A stretch of DNA of 7,741 nt, from the NCBI GenBank assembly GCA_913058555.1, contig CAJXRJ010000351.1, positions 1 through 7,741 of the forward strand, in the 5' to 3' direction. This DNA comes from an uncultured bacterium. Its GTDB lineage: Bacteria > Planctomycetota > UBA1135 > GCA-002686595. This document shows positions 1-7,035 of the stretch, one piece after another. Each line of letters starts with the position of its first letter. The first letter of the stretch is position 1. The notes beneath the pieces are model-generated. The model was not told the DNA's origin. It made no database searches and saw nothing but the letters and a program-made list of their open reading frames with translations. The position numbers and the translations under genes are program-made.

Positions 1-1
1 C

Positions 2-1186
2 GTGGAGACCGCCCCCCTGAGAATCGAGTCGTCCATCGAGATGGAGCGCCGCTTCACCGGTGCCGTGACCGCCAGGCGCACCTCCGACCTGTCCTTCGAA
101 GGCTCCGGCCGCGTCGACGAGATCTTGGTCGACGACGGGGATTCGGTGGCCGAGGGGCAAGTACTTGCGCGCCTCGACACCTCCCTCCTTGGGGCCCAAC
201 GGGCCGAGGTCGCGTCCCGTCGGGCACGCCTCGAGGCCCAGCTCGAAGAGCTCATCGCTGGCCCACGGAAGGAGACCATCGACGCCGCACGCGCGGATGT
301 CCGGGCATTGGAAGGACAACGGTCCCTGGGCATCGTCCTCAGGGATCGACGGGAGATCCTCGTGACCAAGGGCACGATCAGCTCCGAGCAGCTCGACACT
401 GCCCGCACCGAGGTCACGACGATCGAGGCCCAGCTCAGCGCAGCCCGGGCGCGCCTCGCGGAGCTAGAGAACGGAACGAGGCCGGAGACCATCGCTGCCC
501 AGCGCGGCACCCTCGGTGAGCTTGACGCTGCACTCTCGGCCATCGACATCTCCATCGATCAGGCGACGCTCAAGGCGCCCTTCGCGGGCAAGATCGCGGC
601 GCGCATGGTGGACGAGGGCGCCGTCGTCTCGCAGATGATGCCCCAGGCGGCGTTCACGATCGTGGAATCCGGCGCCCTCGAGGCGCGCATCGGAGTGCCG
701 CCGCCCCTCGCGGCTGGCATCGAGTCTGGGGCTTCCGGCGCGGTCCTCGAGATCAGGGGCCAGGTCGTGGCGGCGCCCACGCGAGTGGCCCTTCCAACCG
801 TGGAACAGGGCACGCGCACCGTCACGATCGTGCTCAAGATCGACCCAGTCACGGCCCAGAAGACGAAGCTCCGCCCGGGCGATATCGCGACCCTCGTGGT
901 GGCCGTCACCCGTCCCGAAGCCGGCGCTTGGGTCCCCCTGGCCGCCCTATCGGAAAGCACCCGCGGCCTCTGGAGCCTCTACCAAGTCGTGCAAGGGGAC
1001 GCCGGCGGCGCCCACGCAGAACGTGTGGAGGTGGAGGTCCTCCACGTGCGGGACGGACGCGCCTTCGTTCGGGGGACGATCTCGGAGGGGTCCCACATCG
1101 TGGTGTCCGGGGCCCACCGACTTGTGCCGGGACAAACCGTCGAAACCGTCCATCCCGACCCGGCATCCCCTGGCGAGTCCGAGTAG
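2..1186 (+). CDS. RND efflux periplasmic adaptor subunit (HlyD/AcrA-type membrane fusion protein), 5'-partial
   Basis: Periplasmic adaptor that links an RND inner-membrane pump to an outer-membrane channel. Seen in the 394 readable residues: a first lipoyl half-motif at about 35-63 (GRVDEILVDDGDSV then EGQVLARLD), a long alpha-helical hairpin at about 64-180, and a second lipoyl half at about 186-222 (ATLKAPFAGKI). Beta-barrel and membrane-proximal regions follow to the C-terminus (VSGAHRLVPGQ near 375). The two hairpin arms carry a related segment, GPRKETIDAAR at 87-97 and GTRPETIAAQR at 158-168, as in other coiled-coil adaptors. The frame is open to the left edge and begins with what is normally mature protein, with no signal peptide or lipobox. 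The GTG at position 2 is therefore probably not the real start, and the N-terminus lies outside the window. The permease gene follows after 20 bases. Substrate cannot be told. Confidence 0.93.
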   Translation: METAPLRIESSIEMERRFTGAVTARRTSDLSFEGSGRVDEILVDDGDSVAEGQVLARLDTSLLGAQRAEVASRRARLEAQLEELIAGPRKETIDAARADVRALEGQRSLGIVLRDRREILVTKGTISSEQLDTARTEVTTIEAQLSAARARLAELENGTRPETIAAQRGTLGELDAALSAIDISIDQATLKAPFAGKIAARMVDEGAVVSQMMPQAAFTIVESGALEARIGVPPPLAAGIESGASGAVLEIRGQVVAAPTRVALPTVEQGTRTVTIVLKIDPVTAQKTKLRPGDIATLVVAVTRPEAGAWVPLAALSESTRGLWSLYQVVQGDAGGAHAERVEVEVLHVRDGRAFVRGTISEGSHIVVSGAHRLVPGQTVETVHPDPASPGESE

Positions 1187-1206
1187 GCCCCAAGCGCCAC
1201 CGCCCC

Positions 1207-4200
1207 ATGCAGCTCTCTAACCTCTTCTTCCGCAATCCGCGCCTGCTCGCACTGACGTTGCTCCTCATCGTCGTGGCCGGCCTAGCGTCCTTGCAGCTCC
1301 TACCGAGGGCTGAAGACCCCGAGCTCACCCCGAGGAACGCTCAGATCTTCACGGTCTTCCCCGGCGCAAACGCCGCTCGAACCGAGGCCCTCGTCACCGA
1401 CGTGATCGAGGACATGCTCGCAGAGTTCGAAGAGATCAAGGAGATCAAGTCCACATCGCGCGCGGGCATCTCAACGATCGCCATCGAGCTTATGGACGAG
1501 ATCACCGAGGTCGATGAGGTCTGGACCGAGATCCGCGACGACCTCGCCGACCTGCGGTCAAGCTTGCCCGCGACGGCCCTCGACCCGGACTTCTTGGAGT
1601 TTGAGCTCAGCGCCTACACGCTGCTCGTGGGATTGACCTGGGAGCTCGACGGGGATCCCGACAGGGCCGTCATGGGTCGCCTCGCGGAGGACCTCGCCGA
1701 CGATCTGCGCGCGGTCCCCGGCACCAATGACGTCACCCTGCGCGGAGCCCCCGAGGAAGAGGTGCTCGTGGAGCTCGATCCCGCGCAGCTCGCCGCCCTT
1801 GGCCTCGACGCCGCTGCGGTATCCACTGCGATCCTCCGGGCCGACTCCAAGATCGCGGCCGGCGAGGTGCTCGGATCCTCCGCTGAGATTCAGCTCGAAG
1901 TTTCCGGGGCCATTGAAACAGTGGAACGCGTGCGATCCATACCGGTGGACCGCGCCATAGATGGCACGCAGTTCGTCCGAGTGGGAGACATCGCGAAGGT
2001 CACCAAGGGCGAGCGCTCACCCGCCCGAACCATGGCGCTCATCGACGGCCGCCCGGGCATCGTCGTCGCCGCGCGCATGGAAGTGGGTCGCCGGGTCGAC
2101 GTTTGGGCCCGCCGCGCTGAAGAGGTGACCCAGGGCTTCATCAAGGCCCTCCCGACCGGCATCGAAGGCGATGTCCTCTTCGACCAAAGCCGCTACACCG
2201 AGGAGCGCCTGGGGGACCTGGTGGCGAACTTCCTCATGGGCGCGGGCCTCGTGGTCCTCGTCATGATCTTCACCATGGGTTGGCGCGCGGCCCTGCTGGT
2301 GGGCAGCGCCCTCCCCTTGACGACGCTCATGGTGCTCCAAGGCCTGCGAACGCTTGGCGTCCCGCTGCACCAGATGTCCGTCACCGGCATGATCATTGCC
2401 CTCGGTCTCTTGATCGACAACGCGATCGTCGTGGTCGATGAAGTACGCCACCGCTTGGCCGACGGCGCGTCCGCTGCCTCCGCGGTGAGCGCCGCCGTGC
2501 AGCACCTCGCCGTGCCGCTCTTCGGCTCGACCCTAACGACGTGCATGGCCTTCGCCCCCATCGCCTTGATGCCAGGGGGCGCCGGTGAATTCGTGGGCCC
2601 CATCGCCCTCAGCGTCATCCTCGCCGTCGCAAGCTCGTTCTTCCTTGCGCTCACGATCACGCCGGCCCTCGCGGGGCTCTTGGATCACACGTTCCCTCCG
2701 AAGTCGAGGAAGGGCTTCCTGGCGAACGGTGTTTCGATTCCCGTGCTGGACCGCGGGTACACCAAGGCCCTCCGGTTCCTGATCGCCCGGCCCGTCCTCG
2801 GCGTCAGTATCGCCATGGTCGCCCCCGTGCTCGGGTTCATGGCCGCTACCCATCTCCCCGAGCAGTTCTTCCCCCCCGCCGACCGGGACCAGTTCAACGT
2901 CCAGTTCTATCTGGACCCGTCGGCGTCCATGGCAACAACGGAGGAGCTCTCGCAGCGGGCAATCGAAGTGTGCCTCGCCCATGACCGCGTGGACCGTGTC
3001 CACATGTTCCTCGGGGAGAGCGGCCCGAAGTACTACTACAACCTCGTCGAGACGCAGCGGGACGCGCCGTACTTCGCCCAAGCATTGGTGCAACTCGACA
3101 GCCCGAAGGACTCGATCGACGTGGTGCGTGAGGTCCAGGAGGCCCTTGACCGCGCGCTACCTGGCGCGGTGATCTTGGCCCAGCAGATCGAACAGGGCCC
3201 GCCCTTCGACGCGCCGGTGGAGATGCATCTATACGGGCCCGACCTGCCGCGCCTCCGGGAGTACGGCGACAAGATCCGCCTCGCCCTCACGCAGATTCCC
3301 CGGGTCACCCATGCACGCTCCACCCTCGACGGTGGCGCTCCGAAGTTCGAGCTCGAGCTCGACGAAGAAGCCGCGCGGCTCGCCGGCGTCGACAACGCAA
3401 CCATCGCCGCGGCCCTCCAAGCGAACCTCGTCGGCACGATCGGTGGCTCCATGATCGAAGCGACGGAAGAGCTGCCGATCCGTGTGAGGATCGGTGATGC
3501 TTCACGCTCCGACATCGAGCGCATCGAGACGATAGAGATCCGTACGGGCAACGGCAATTGGACCTCGCTCGCGTCCCTCGGCAAGTTGGTGATGGCCCCC
3601 GAGACGGCAGCCATCGCCCACCGCAATCGGCGGCGGGTCTATACGGCCCAAGGCTTCCTGAGGGCGGGCACCCTCCCAAGCGAGGTCCTCACGGAGCTGA
3701 CGGCAAAGCTCGAGGCCGATGGGCTCGAGCTTCCCCGGGGGTTCGAGTTGGAAGTCGGTGGCGAGAGCGCCAAGCGGGACGAGGCCGTCGGAAACCTCGC
3801 GAGCTCCGCCGCGCTCCTGCTGGTGCTCATGGCGGCGGCACTCGTACTCACATTCAACTCATTCCGCTTGGCGAGCATCATCGGCGCCGTCGGATTCCTC
3901 TCCGTCGGTCTCGCGCTGCTCGCGGTCGCAGCCTACGGCGCCCCGTTCGGCTTCATGACCATCGTCGGCGCCATGGGCCTCATCGGCATCGCCATCAACG
4001 ATTCGATCGTTGTGATGGCCGCCCTCCAGGACGATCCCGAGGCGGCGCGCGGAGACATCGACGCTTCCGTCAAGGTCGTACGCCGTGCTTCTCGCCACGT
4101 GTTCTCCACGTCGCTGACGACCATCGCTGGCTTCGCCCCGCTCATCATCGCGGGGGGCGCGTTCTGGCCACCGTTGGCCGTGGCGATCGCCGGCGGGGTC

Positions 4201-4332
4201 GCAGGGGCAACGCTGATCGCGATTACCCTCGTGCCCACCGCCCATGGGGTGGTGGCACGTCAGCGTGTTCGTGCGGAGAATCGGCGCTTAGAGAAAGGCC
4301 GCGCGGAGTCGCTTTCTTTGGCCTCGAGCTGA
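1207..4332 (+). CDS. RND efflux pump permease subunit (AcrB/HAE1-like)
   Basis: Inner-membrane proton-driven efflux transporter, expected to act as a trimer with the adjacent adaptor. Length is 1041 residues, close to AcrB. Seen: TM1 at about 10-30, a periplasmic porter loop to about 337, TM2-6 at about 337-492, TM7 at about 529-548, a second porter loop (FFPPADRDQF just after TM7) to about 864, and TM8-12 at about 865-1015. The TM4 motif is GLLIDNAIVVVDEV, with D404 N405 where AcrB has D407 D408. The TM10 motif is GIAINDSIVVM, with N931 where AcrB has K940 and D932 next to it. This variant relay also occurs in other RND subgroups. The ATG at 1207 is chosen because the conserved N-terminus (MQLSNLFFRNPRLL) starts there, and upstream residues in the same frame overlap the adaptor gene. 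No Shine-Dalgarno is visible, so coupling to the adaptor stop is likely. Drug, solvent or lipid substrates are all possible. Confidence 0.96.
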   Translation: MQLSNLFFRNPRLLALTLLLIVVAGLASLQLLPRAEDPELTPRNAQIFTVFPGANAARTEALVTDVIEDMLAEFEEIKEIKSTSRAGISTIAIELMDEITEVDEVWTEIRDDLADLRSSLPATALDPDFLEFELSAYTLLVGLTWELDGDPDRAVMGRLAEDLADDLRAVPGTNDVTLRGAPEEEVLVELDPAQLAALGLDAAAVSTAILRADSKIAAGEVLGSSAEIQLEVSGAIETVERVRSIPVDRAIDGTQFVRVGDIAKVTKGERSPARTMALIDGRPGIVVAARMEVGRRVDVWARRAEEVTQGFIKALPTGIEGDVLFDQSRYTEERLGDLVANFLMGAGLVVLVMIFTMGWRAALLVGSALPLTTLMVLQGLRTLGVPLHQMSVTGMIIALGLLIDNAIVVVDEVRHRLADGASAASAVSAAVQHLAVPLFGSTLTTCMAFAPIALMPGGAGEFVGPIALSVILAVASSFFLALTITPALAGLLDHTFPPKSRKGFLANGVSIPVLDRGYTKALRFLIARPVLGVSIAMVAPVLGFMAATHLPEQFFPPADRDQFNVQFYLDPSASMATTEELSQRAIEVCLAHDRVDRVHMFLGESGPKYYYNLVETQRDAPYFAQALVQLDSPKDSIDVVREVQEALDRALPGAVILAQQIEQGPPFDAPVEMHLYGPDLPRLREYGDKIRLALTQIPRVTHARSTLDGGAPKFELELDEEAARLAGVDNATIAAALQANLVGTIGGSMIEATEELPIRVRIGDASRSDIERIETIEIRTGNGNWTSLASLGKLVMAPETAAIAHRNRRRVYTAQGFLRAGTLPSEVLTELTAKLEADGLELPRGFELEVGGESAKRDEAVGNLASSAALLLVLMAAALVLTFNSFRLASIIGAVGFLSVGLALLAVAAYGAPFGFMTIVGAMGLIGIAINDSIVVMAALQDDPEAARGDIDASVKVVRRASRHVFSTSLTTIAGFAPLIIAGGAFWPPLAVAIAGGVAGATLIAITLVPTAHGVVARQRVRAENRRLEKGRAESLSLASS

Positions 4333-4345
4333 CGTCGCGATCGAC

Positions 4346-4360
4346 CGCTCCAACGGAGCG
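4346..4360. terminator. Small hairpin in the convergent gap (possible weak terminator)
   Basis: CGCTCC and GGAGCG form a perfect 6-bp stem with loop AAC, starting 13 bases after the permease stop. The ten bases CGCTCCAACG recur at 4359-4368, overlapping the right arm. There is no T-run after the stem on either strand, so it does not qualify as a classical intrinsic terminator. Its position between convergent genes is the only other support. Confidence 0.3.
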
Positions 4361-4394
4361 CTCCAACGCCGCTAACTCGGGTACGTCCCGGGCG

Positions 4395-4410
4395 GGCCCC
4401 CTTGGGGGTC
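4395..4410. terminator. GC-rich hairpin at the end of the EAL gene
   Basis: CCCC at 4397-4400 pairs with GGGG at 4405-4408 around the loop CTTG. One G-T and one G-C pair extend the stem outward. It overlaps the stop codon (4409-4411) of the minus-strand c-di-GMP gene. No T-run follows on either strand. It could contribute to bidirectional termination together with the hairpin at 4346-4360, but this is inference. Confidence 0.22.
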
Positions 4411-6172
4411 ACGCCGCGATCGAGCCGCCCTGGATCGCGCCGGCCTGCTGCTCTTCCAGGAAGCCCTGGGCGCGGTCAGCGGGCACGGGCGGGCTGAAGA
4501 GGTAACCTTGGACCTCGTTGCATTGGAGGACCTTCAGGAACGCAAGCTGGTTCTCGGTCTCGACACCCTCCGCGACAACGGTCAGCTTGAGGCTGTGCCC
4601 CATGAGGATGATCGCCGTGGCGATCGCCGCATCGTCGGGGTTGCTCGTCACGTCGGTCACGAAGGAGCGGTCGATCTTCAGGGCGTTGATCGGGAAGCGC
4701 TTCAAGTAGGAGAGCGACGAGTACCCGGTGCCGAAGTCATCGATGGAGATATGAATGCCGCGGGCCTTCAGGCGCCCGAGGATCGCGGCGGTCTCCGCCG
4801 GATCGTTCATGAGCAAACTCTCCGTCACTTCCAGCTCGAGCCCATCGGCGTCGAGGCCGAAGTCATCGAGGGCCGAGCACACGCTCTCGTGGAGCGTGGA
4901 CTTGCGGAACTGAACTGGCGAGAGGTTCACCGACACGCGGATCTTCGGAAGTCCGAGCGCGCGCCACTCAGCGTTCTGCCGGCAGGACTCGCGAAGGACC
5001 CACTCGCCGATGGGAACGATAAGCCCCGTTTCCTCAGCCAACGGAATGAACTGCGCCGGCGATACGAGTCCGAACTGCGGATGGATCCATCGAATGAGGG
5101 CTTCCATTCCGATGATCATCCTCGTCTCGATGTCGATGCGCGGCTGGTAGTAAACGACAAGCTCCTGGTTGCTCAGGGCGTCCCGGAGGCTCTGCTCCAG
5201 GGTGAGCCGCTCGAAGGCCCAACGGCTCATCGACTCCGAGAAGAACTCGACGTTGTTTTCGTTCCCGCGACGGGCGCGCGTCACCGCTTCCGTGGCCCGC
5301 GCGATCAGGTCCGCGGCGACGGTACCGTCGTCGGGAGAGCAGGCAATGCCGATGTGGGTCGTCACACCGTTGAGCAGCGCCATCGACTCGTGCAACCGGA
5401 CGGCCAACCGGGCCGCATCCTGGACGCGCTCGACGTCTGGCACCAGCACGCCATAGATGTCGTTGTCGAGGTCCTCGATGATCATGCGCGACGCGGAGTA
5501 CGACACCACCTGCGACTGGTCGAGGTCCTCCAGGACTGTCTCGACCATGTCACGGAACTGTCGCTTCGGGTCCTGTGCCTTCATGCCCCTGATCGACACG
5601 GCCAGCAGCGCCACAGCCTTCTCACGCTCCCGCGCCCTGGCAAGGCGAGTGCTGACACGATCCGTGAAGGCAGCGACGGCCTTCTCGCGTTCGGCCTGGC
5701 AGCTTTCATCCGACGACTCCGGAGAACCCTCTTTCGCCTGCCCCTCGCCGGACCATTGCACAAGGTCACCGTTGAGCGAGGTCACCTCCTCCGTCGCGGC
5801 CCCCTGCGAGTCAGTGGCTACGGGCGTAGTTCCAAGACGCCTCGCCACCACCATTGGACTTGTCTCCAGACCAAAGACATCCGTAACGCCTAGCTCCATC
5901 AGCGCGCCTTCCCCAAGCACACCGCCAGAGAGGGCCAGAACCCGGCCTCCCCGTCCTTTCGACAGGAGCTCAGCGACGAAACCCTCGGCGCTTAGGGCCG
6001 ACGGCGCGACTTGTGGGTCCACGATGATATCTGTGGGGCCCTGAATCGCTTCCATGAGCTGCGCCCCGTCCGTCGTCACGTGGTGCGCACGTCCTTGAGC
6101 AGCGAATTCCTGGGAGATCGAGCGCAAAGCGTCTTGATCGGCGAGGGCGATGAGAAGGGGCGGAGTCGACAT
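4409..6172 (-). CDS. c-di-GMP phosphodiesterase: pseudo-receiver, degenerate GGDEF, intact EAL
   Basis: Cytosolic protein of 587 residues predicted to hydrolyse cyclic di-GMP. Residues 4-115 resemble a response-regulator receiver: D52 lies near the usual phosphoacceptor position and S82 follows strand 4, but the conserved Lys appears replaced (GLETSP at 101-106), so phosphorylation is doubtful. Residues 155-190 look helical, with EREKAVA occurring twice. The GGDEF-like domain (about 190-315) reads DNDIY at 236-240 instead of GGDEF, so cyclase activity is unlikely; GTP binding or dimerisation is possible. The EAL domain (about 322-575) has every catalytic feature: E357-A358-L359, N416, E448 in EVTE, D478-D479 in DDFGTG, K499, E535 in EGVE and Q555. 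The ATG at 6170-6172 is the first possible start, because an in-frame stop lies 18 bases upstream (6191-6193). No Shine-Dalgarno is seen. No membrane segment is seen. It is convergent with the efflux operon and divergent from dps. Confidence 0.96.
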   Translation of the reverse strand: MSTPPLLIALADQDALRSISQEFAAQGRAHHVTTDGAQLMEAIQGPTDIIVDPQVAPSALSAEGFVAELLSKGRGGRVLALSGGVLGEGALMELGVTDVFGLETSPMVVARRLGTTPVATDSQGAATEEVTSLNGDLVQWSGEGQAKEGSPESSDESCQAEREKAVAAFTDRVSTRLARAREREKAVALLAVSIRGMKAQDPKRQFRDMVETVLEDLDQSQVVSYSASRMIIEDLDNDIYGVLVPDVERVQDAARLAVRLHESMALLNGVTTHIGIACSPDDGTVAADLIARATEAVTRARRGNENNVEFFSESMSRWAFERLTLEQSLRDALSNQELVVYYQPRIDIETRMIIGMEALIRWIHPQFGLVSPAQFIPLAEETGLIVPIGEWVLRESCRQNAEWRALGLPKIRVSVNLSPVQFRKSTLHESVCSALDDFGLDADGLELEVTESLLMNDPAETAAILGRLKARGIHISIDDFGTGYSSLSYLKRFPINALKIDRSFVTDVTSNPDDAAIATAIILMGHSLKLTVVAEGVETENQLAFLKVLQCNEVQGYLFSPPVPADRAQGFLEEQQAGAIQGGSIAA

Positions 6173-6224
6173 GGATGGATGGAGGAATAGTCAGGGAACT
6201 CATGTTCTTTCGGATCAAGGGGGG

Positions 6225-6272
6225 GCTTCGCCTTGAGGAATCCCCGGGGCCCTGTGGCACAACAGGCGAAGC
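6225..6272. promoter_or_regulatory. 9-bp inverted repeat with nested alternative stem
   Basis: GCTTCGCCT at 6225-6233 is the exact reverse complement of AGGCGAAGC at 6264-6272, with 30 bases between. Inside, CCTGT (6251-6255) can pair with ACAGG (6262-6266). That pairing uses bases of the right outer arm, so the two stems exclude each other. The element lies 53-100 bases upstream of the EAL gene start on the minus strand. It could be a 5' leader structure or a protein site; neither is shown. Confidence 0.35.
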
Positions 6273-6365
6273 GATCAGTCCCATCAGGCTTCCTGAATGG
6301 ACGTCGACGGCCCATTGGTCCATTCTTTCCATCCAAGTCAGAGGGGCAGGGACGCCACGCCCGTA

Positions 6366-6382
6366 CCGGAAAGACCTTCCGG
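6366..6382. promoter_or_regulatory. 17-bp inverted repeat upstream of dps (possible operator)
   Basis: CCGGAA at 6366-6371 and TTCCGG at 6377-6382 are perfect inverted arms separated by AGACC. The site lies about 140 bases before the dps ATG and about 190 from the EAL start. The size and dyad symmetry fit a dimeric regulator site, but it does not match a PerR, Fur or OxyR box that I recognise. It may be chance in GC-rich DNA. Confidence 0.3.
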
Positions 6383-6493
6383 ATACGCCGCGGCACCCTC
6401 ATCCTTGCCCCCGCCGGCCGGTGCCAAGTGGCCGCAACTGGGAATTGGCCGCGTGCCCCAGAACACACTCCATCCACGGGACGGTTTCCTATC

Positions 6494-6499
6494 AGGAGA
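6494..6499 (+). promoter_or_regulatory. Shine-Dalgarno-like AGGAGA before dps, spaced for a CTG start
   Basis: AGGAGA is the best ribosome-binding sequence near dps. It lies 23 bases before the ATG at 6523, which is too far, but 8 bases before an in-frame CTG at 6508-6510. If used, it adds five residues (start codon plus KNLP) to the protein. This is the only data bearing on the start choice. Confidence 0.4.
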
Positions 6500-6522
6500 C
6501 TTCCCACCTGAAAAATCTTCCG

Positions 6523-6969
6523 ATGATCGACACTCTCAAACAACTCGAAGCCGACTACTCCATTTTCTATCGCAAGCTCCGCGCGTTCCATTGGAACGTG
6601 AACGGCCCAGCGTTCTTCACGCTCCACGTGAAGTTCGAGGAGCTGTACAACGGGTTCTCGCTGAAGGTGGACATGCTCGCGGAGCGCAGCCTCACCCTGG
6701 GCGGCCAGCCCTTGGCCACTTACGCGGCCGTTCTCGAAACGGCACGGTTGACCGAGACCCCAGAAATGCCGAGCGCCATCGGAATGGTGGAAGAGCTCTA
6801 CGCAGATCTCAAGAGCCTGAACCAGTGGACCCGCGAGGGCGCCGGCGCGGCGGCGGAGGCCAACGACATCGCGACCTCCAGCATGCTGGAGGACTTCACG
6901 GTCGAGGGCGAGAAGGAGGCCTGGATGCTGCGCAGCTTCCTTGGTAAGCGGGAAAGCGTCAACGCGTGA
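6523..6969 (+). CDS. dps: Dps/MrgA-family ferritin-like iron-storage and DNA-protection protein
   Basis: Mini-ferritin that oxidises Fe(II), usually with hydrogen peroxide, and stores the iron in a dodecameric shell, limiting Fenton damage; some members also bind DNA. Length from this ATG is 148 residues, slightly short for the family. Seen: the signature HWNVNGPAFFTLH at 23-35, FEELY at 38-42, D50, and AER at 53-55. H23, H35, D50 and E54 keep the spacing (12, 15, 4) of the inter-subunit ferroxidase ligands H31, H43, D58 and E62 of Listeria Dps. The C-terminal WMLRSFLG at 134-141 resembles the end of Bacillus MrgA. There is no Lys-rich N-terminal tail, so DNA binding by that route is not expected. 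ATG 6523 has no close Shine-Dalgarno; a CTG at 6508 has a better spaced one. In-frame sequence further upstream does not look like protein. A lipoprotein gene follows. Confidence 0.95.
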   Translation: MIDTLKQLEADYSIFYRKLRAFHWNVNGPAFFTLHVKFEELYNGFSLKVDMLAERSLTLGGQPLATYAAVLETARLTETPEMPSAIGMVEELYADLKSLNQWTREGAGAAAEANDIATSSMLEDFTVEGEKEAWMLRSFLGKRESVNA

Positions 6970-6970
6970 T

Positions 6971-7003
6971 GGGCTCTCGGGTTCGCTCAAGCCTTCCGAG
7001 CCC
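6971..7003 (+). terminator. Bulged hairpin after dps (possible attenuator or terminator)
   Basis: GGGCTC at 6971-6976 pairs with GAGCCC at 6998-7003. After a two-base bulge (TC), GG at 6979-6980 pairs with CC at 6996-6997. It begins two bases after the dps stop codon. No T-run follows, so a Rho-independent terminator is not established. It may instead stabilise the 3' end of dps mRNA. Confidence 0.3.
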
Positions 7004-7004
7004 G

Positions 7005-7016
7005 CTCCCGCGGGAG
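7005..7016. repeat. 12-bp perfect palindrome in the dps-lipoprotein gap
   Basis: CTCCCGCGGGAG is a perfect palindrome one base after the preceding hairpin. As RNA it would make a poor hairpin because it has no loop, so a protein-binding site is conceivable. It lies 24 bases before the lipoprotein ATG. Chance occurrence in GC-rich DNA is quite possible. Confidence 0.3.
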
Positions 7017-7030
7017 TCGAGCGCCTCGCC

Positions 7031-7035
7031 AGGGG
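7031..7035 (+). promoter_or_regulatory. Ribosome-binding site AGGGG for the lipoprotein gene
   Basis: AGGGG ends five bases before the ATG at 7041. It supports that start over the GTG/ATG pair at 6966-6971 that overlaps the dps stop codon. The 7041 start also gives a normal lipoprotein signal peptide, whereas the earlier starts would add about 25 unusual Ser/Pro/Arg-rich residues before it. Confidence 0.5.

Larger units (their letters stand above)
6173..6507. other. Divergent intergenic region between the EAL gene and dps
   Basis: About 335 bases without a convincing gene. It should hold the promoters of both flanking divergent genes. I found no good sigma-70 -35/-10 pair and no complete sigma-54 -24/-12 site (one TGGCAC at 6255-6260 lacks the partner element). 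It contains inverted repeats (6225-6272 and 6366-6382, listed separately), a run of seven G at 6219-6225 and three tandem ATGG units at 6171-6182. The frame upstream of dps is open through the region, but its translation is Pro/Arg-rich and lacks domain features, so I read it as non-coding. Confidence 0.6.

Noticed and set aside
928..1206. N-terminal extension of the permease
   Set aside because: The frame is open upstream but overlaps the adaptor gene, and the residues are Arg/Pro/Gly-rich. RND permeases begin a few residues before TM1, which fits the ATG at 1207.
4508..5893. Long plus-strand open frame (461 residues) opposite the EAL gene
   Set aside because: It is a shadow of a GC-rich gene on the other strand. 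Its translation is Arg/His/Asp-rich without a recognisable domain, while the minus-strand product has every EAL motif.
6255..6275. Sigma-54 promoter (TGGCAC)
   Set aside because: The TGGCAC is present, but the bases five positions later are GCGA instead of TTGC, so the -12 element is missing.
6340..6430. GEMM-type c-di-GMP riboswitch near the c-di-GMP gene
   Set aside because: GGGACGCC followed by GC-rich stems recalled part of the GEMM core, but the upstream half of the consensus is absent and the orientation would serve dps, not the EAL gene.
6175..6522. 116-residue N-terminal extension of Dps
   Set aside because: The in-frame sequence lacks domain features, and Dps proteins start shortly before the first helix, which is where the ATG at 6523 lies.
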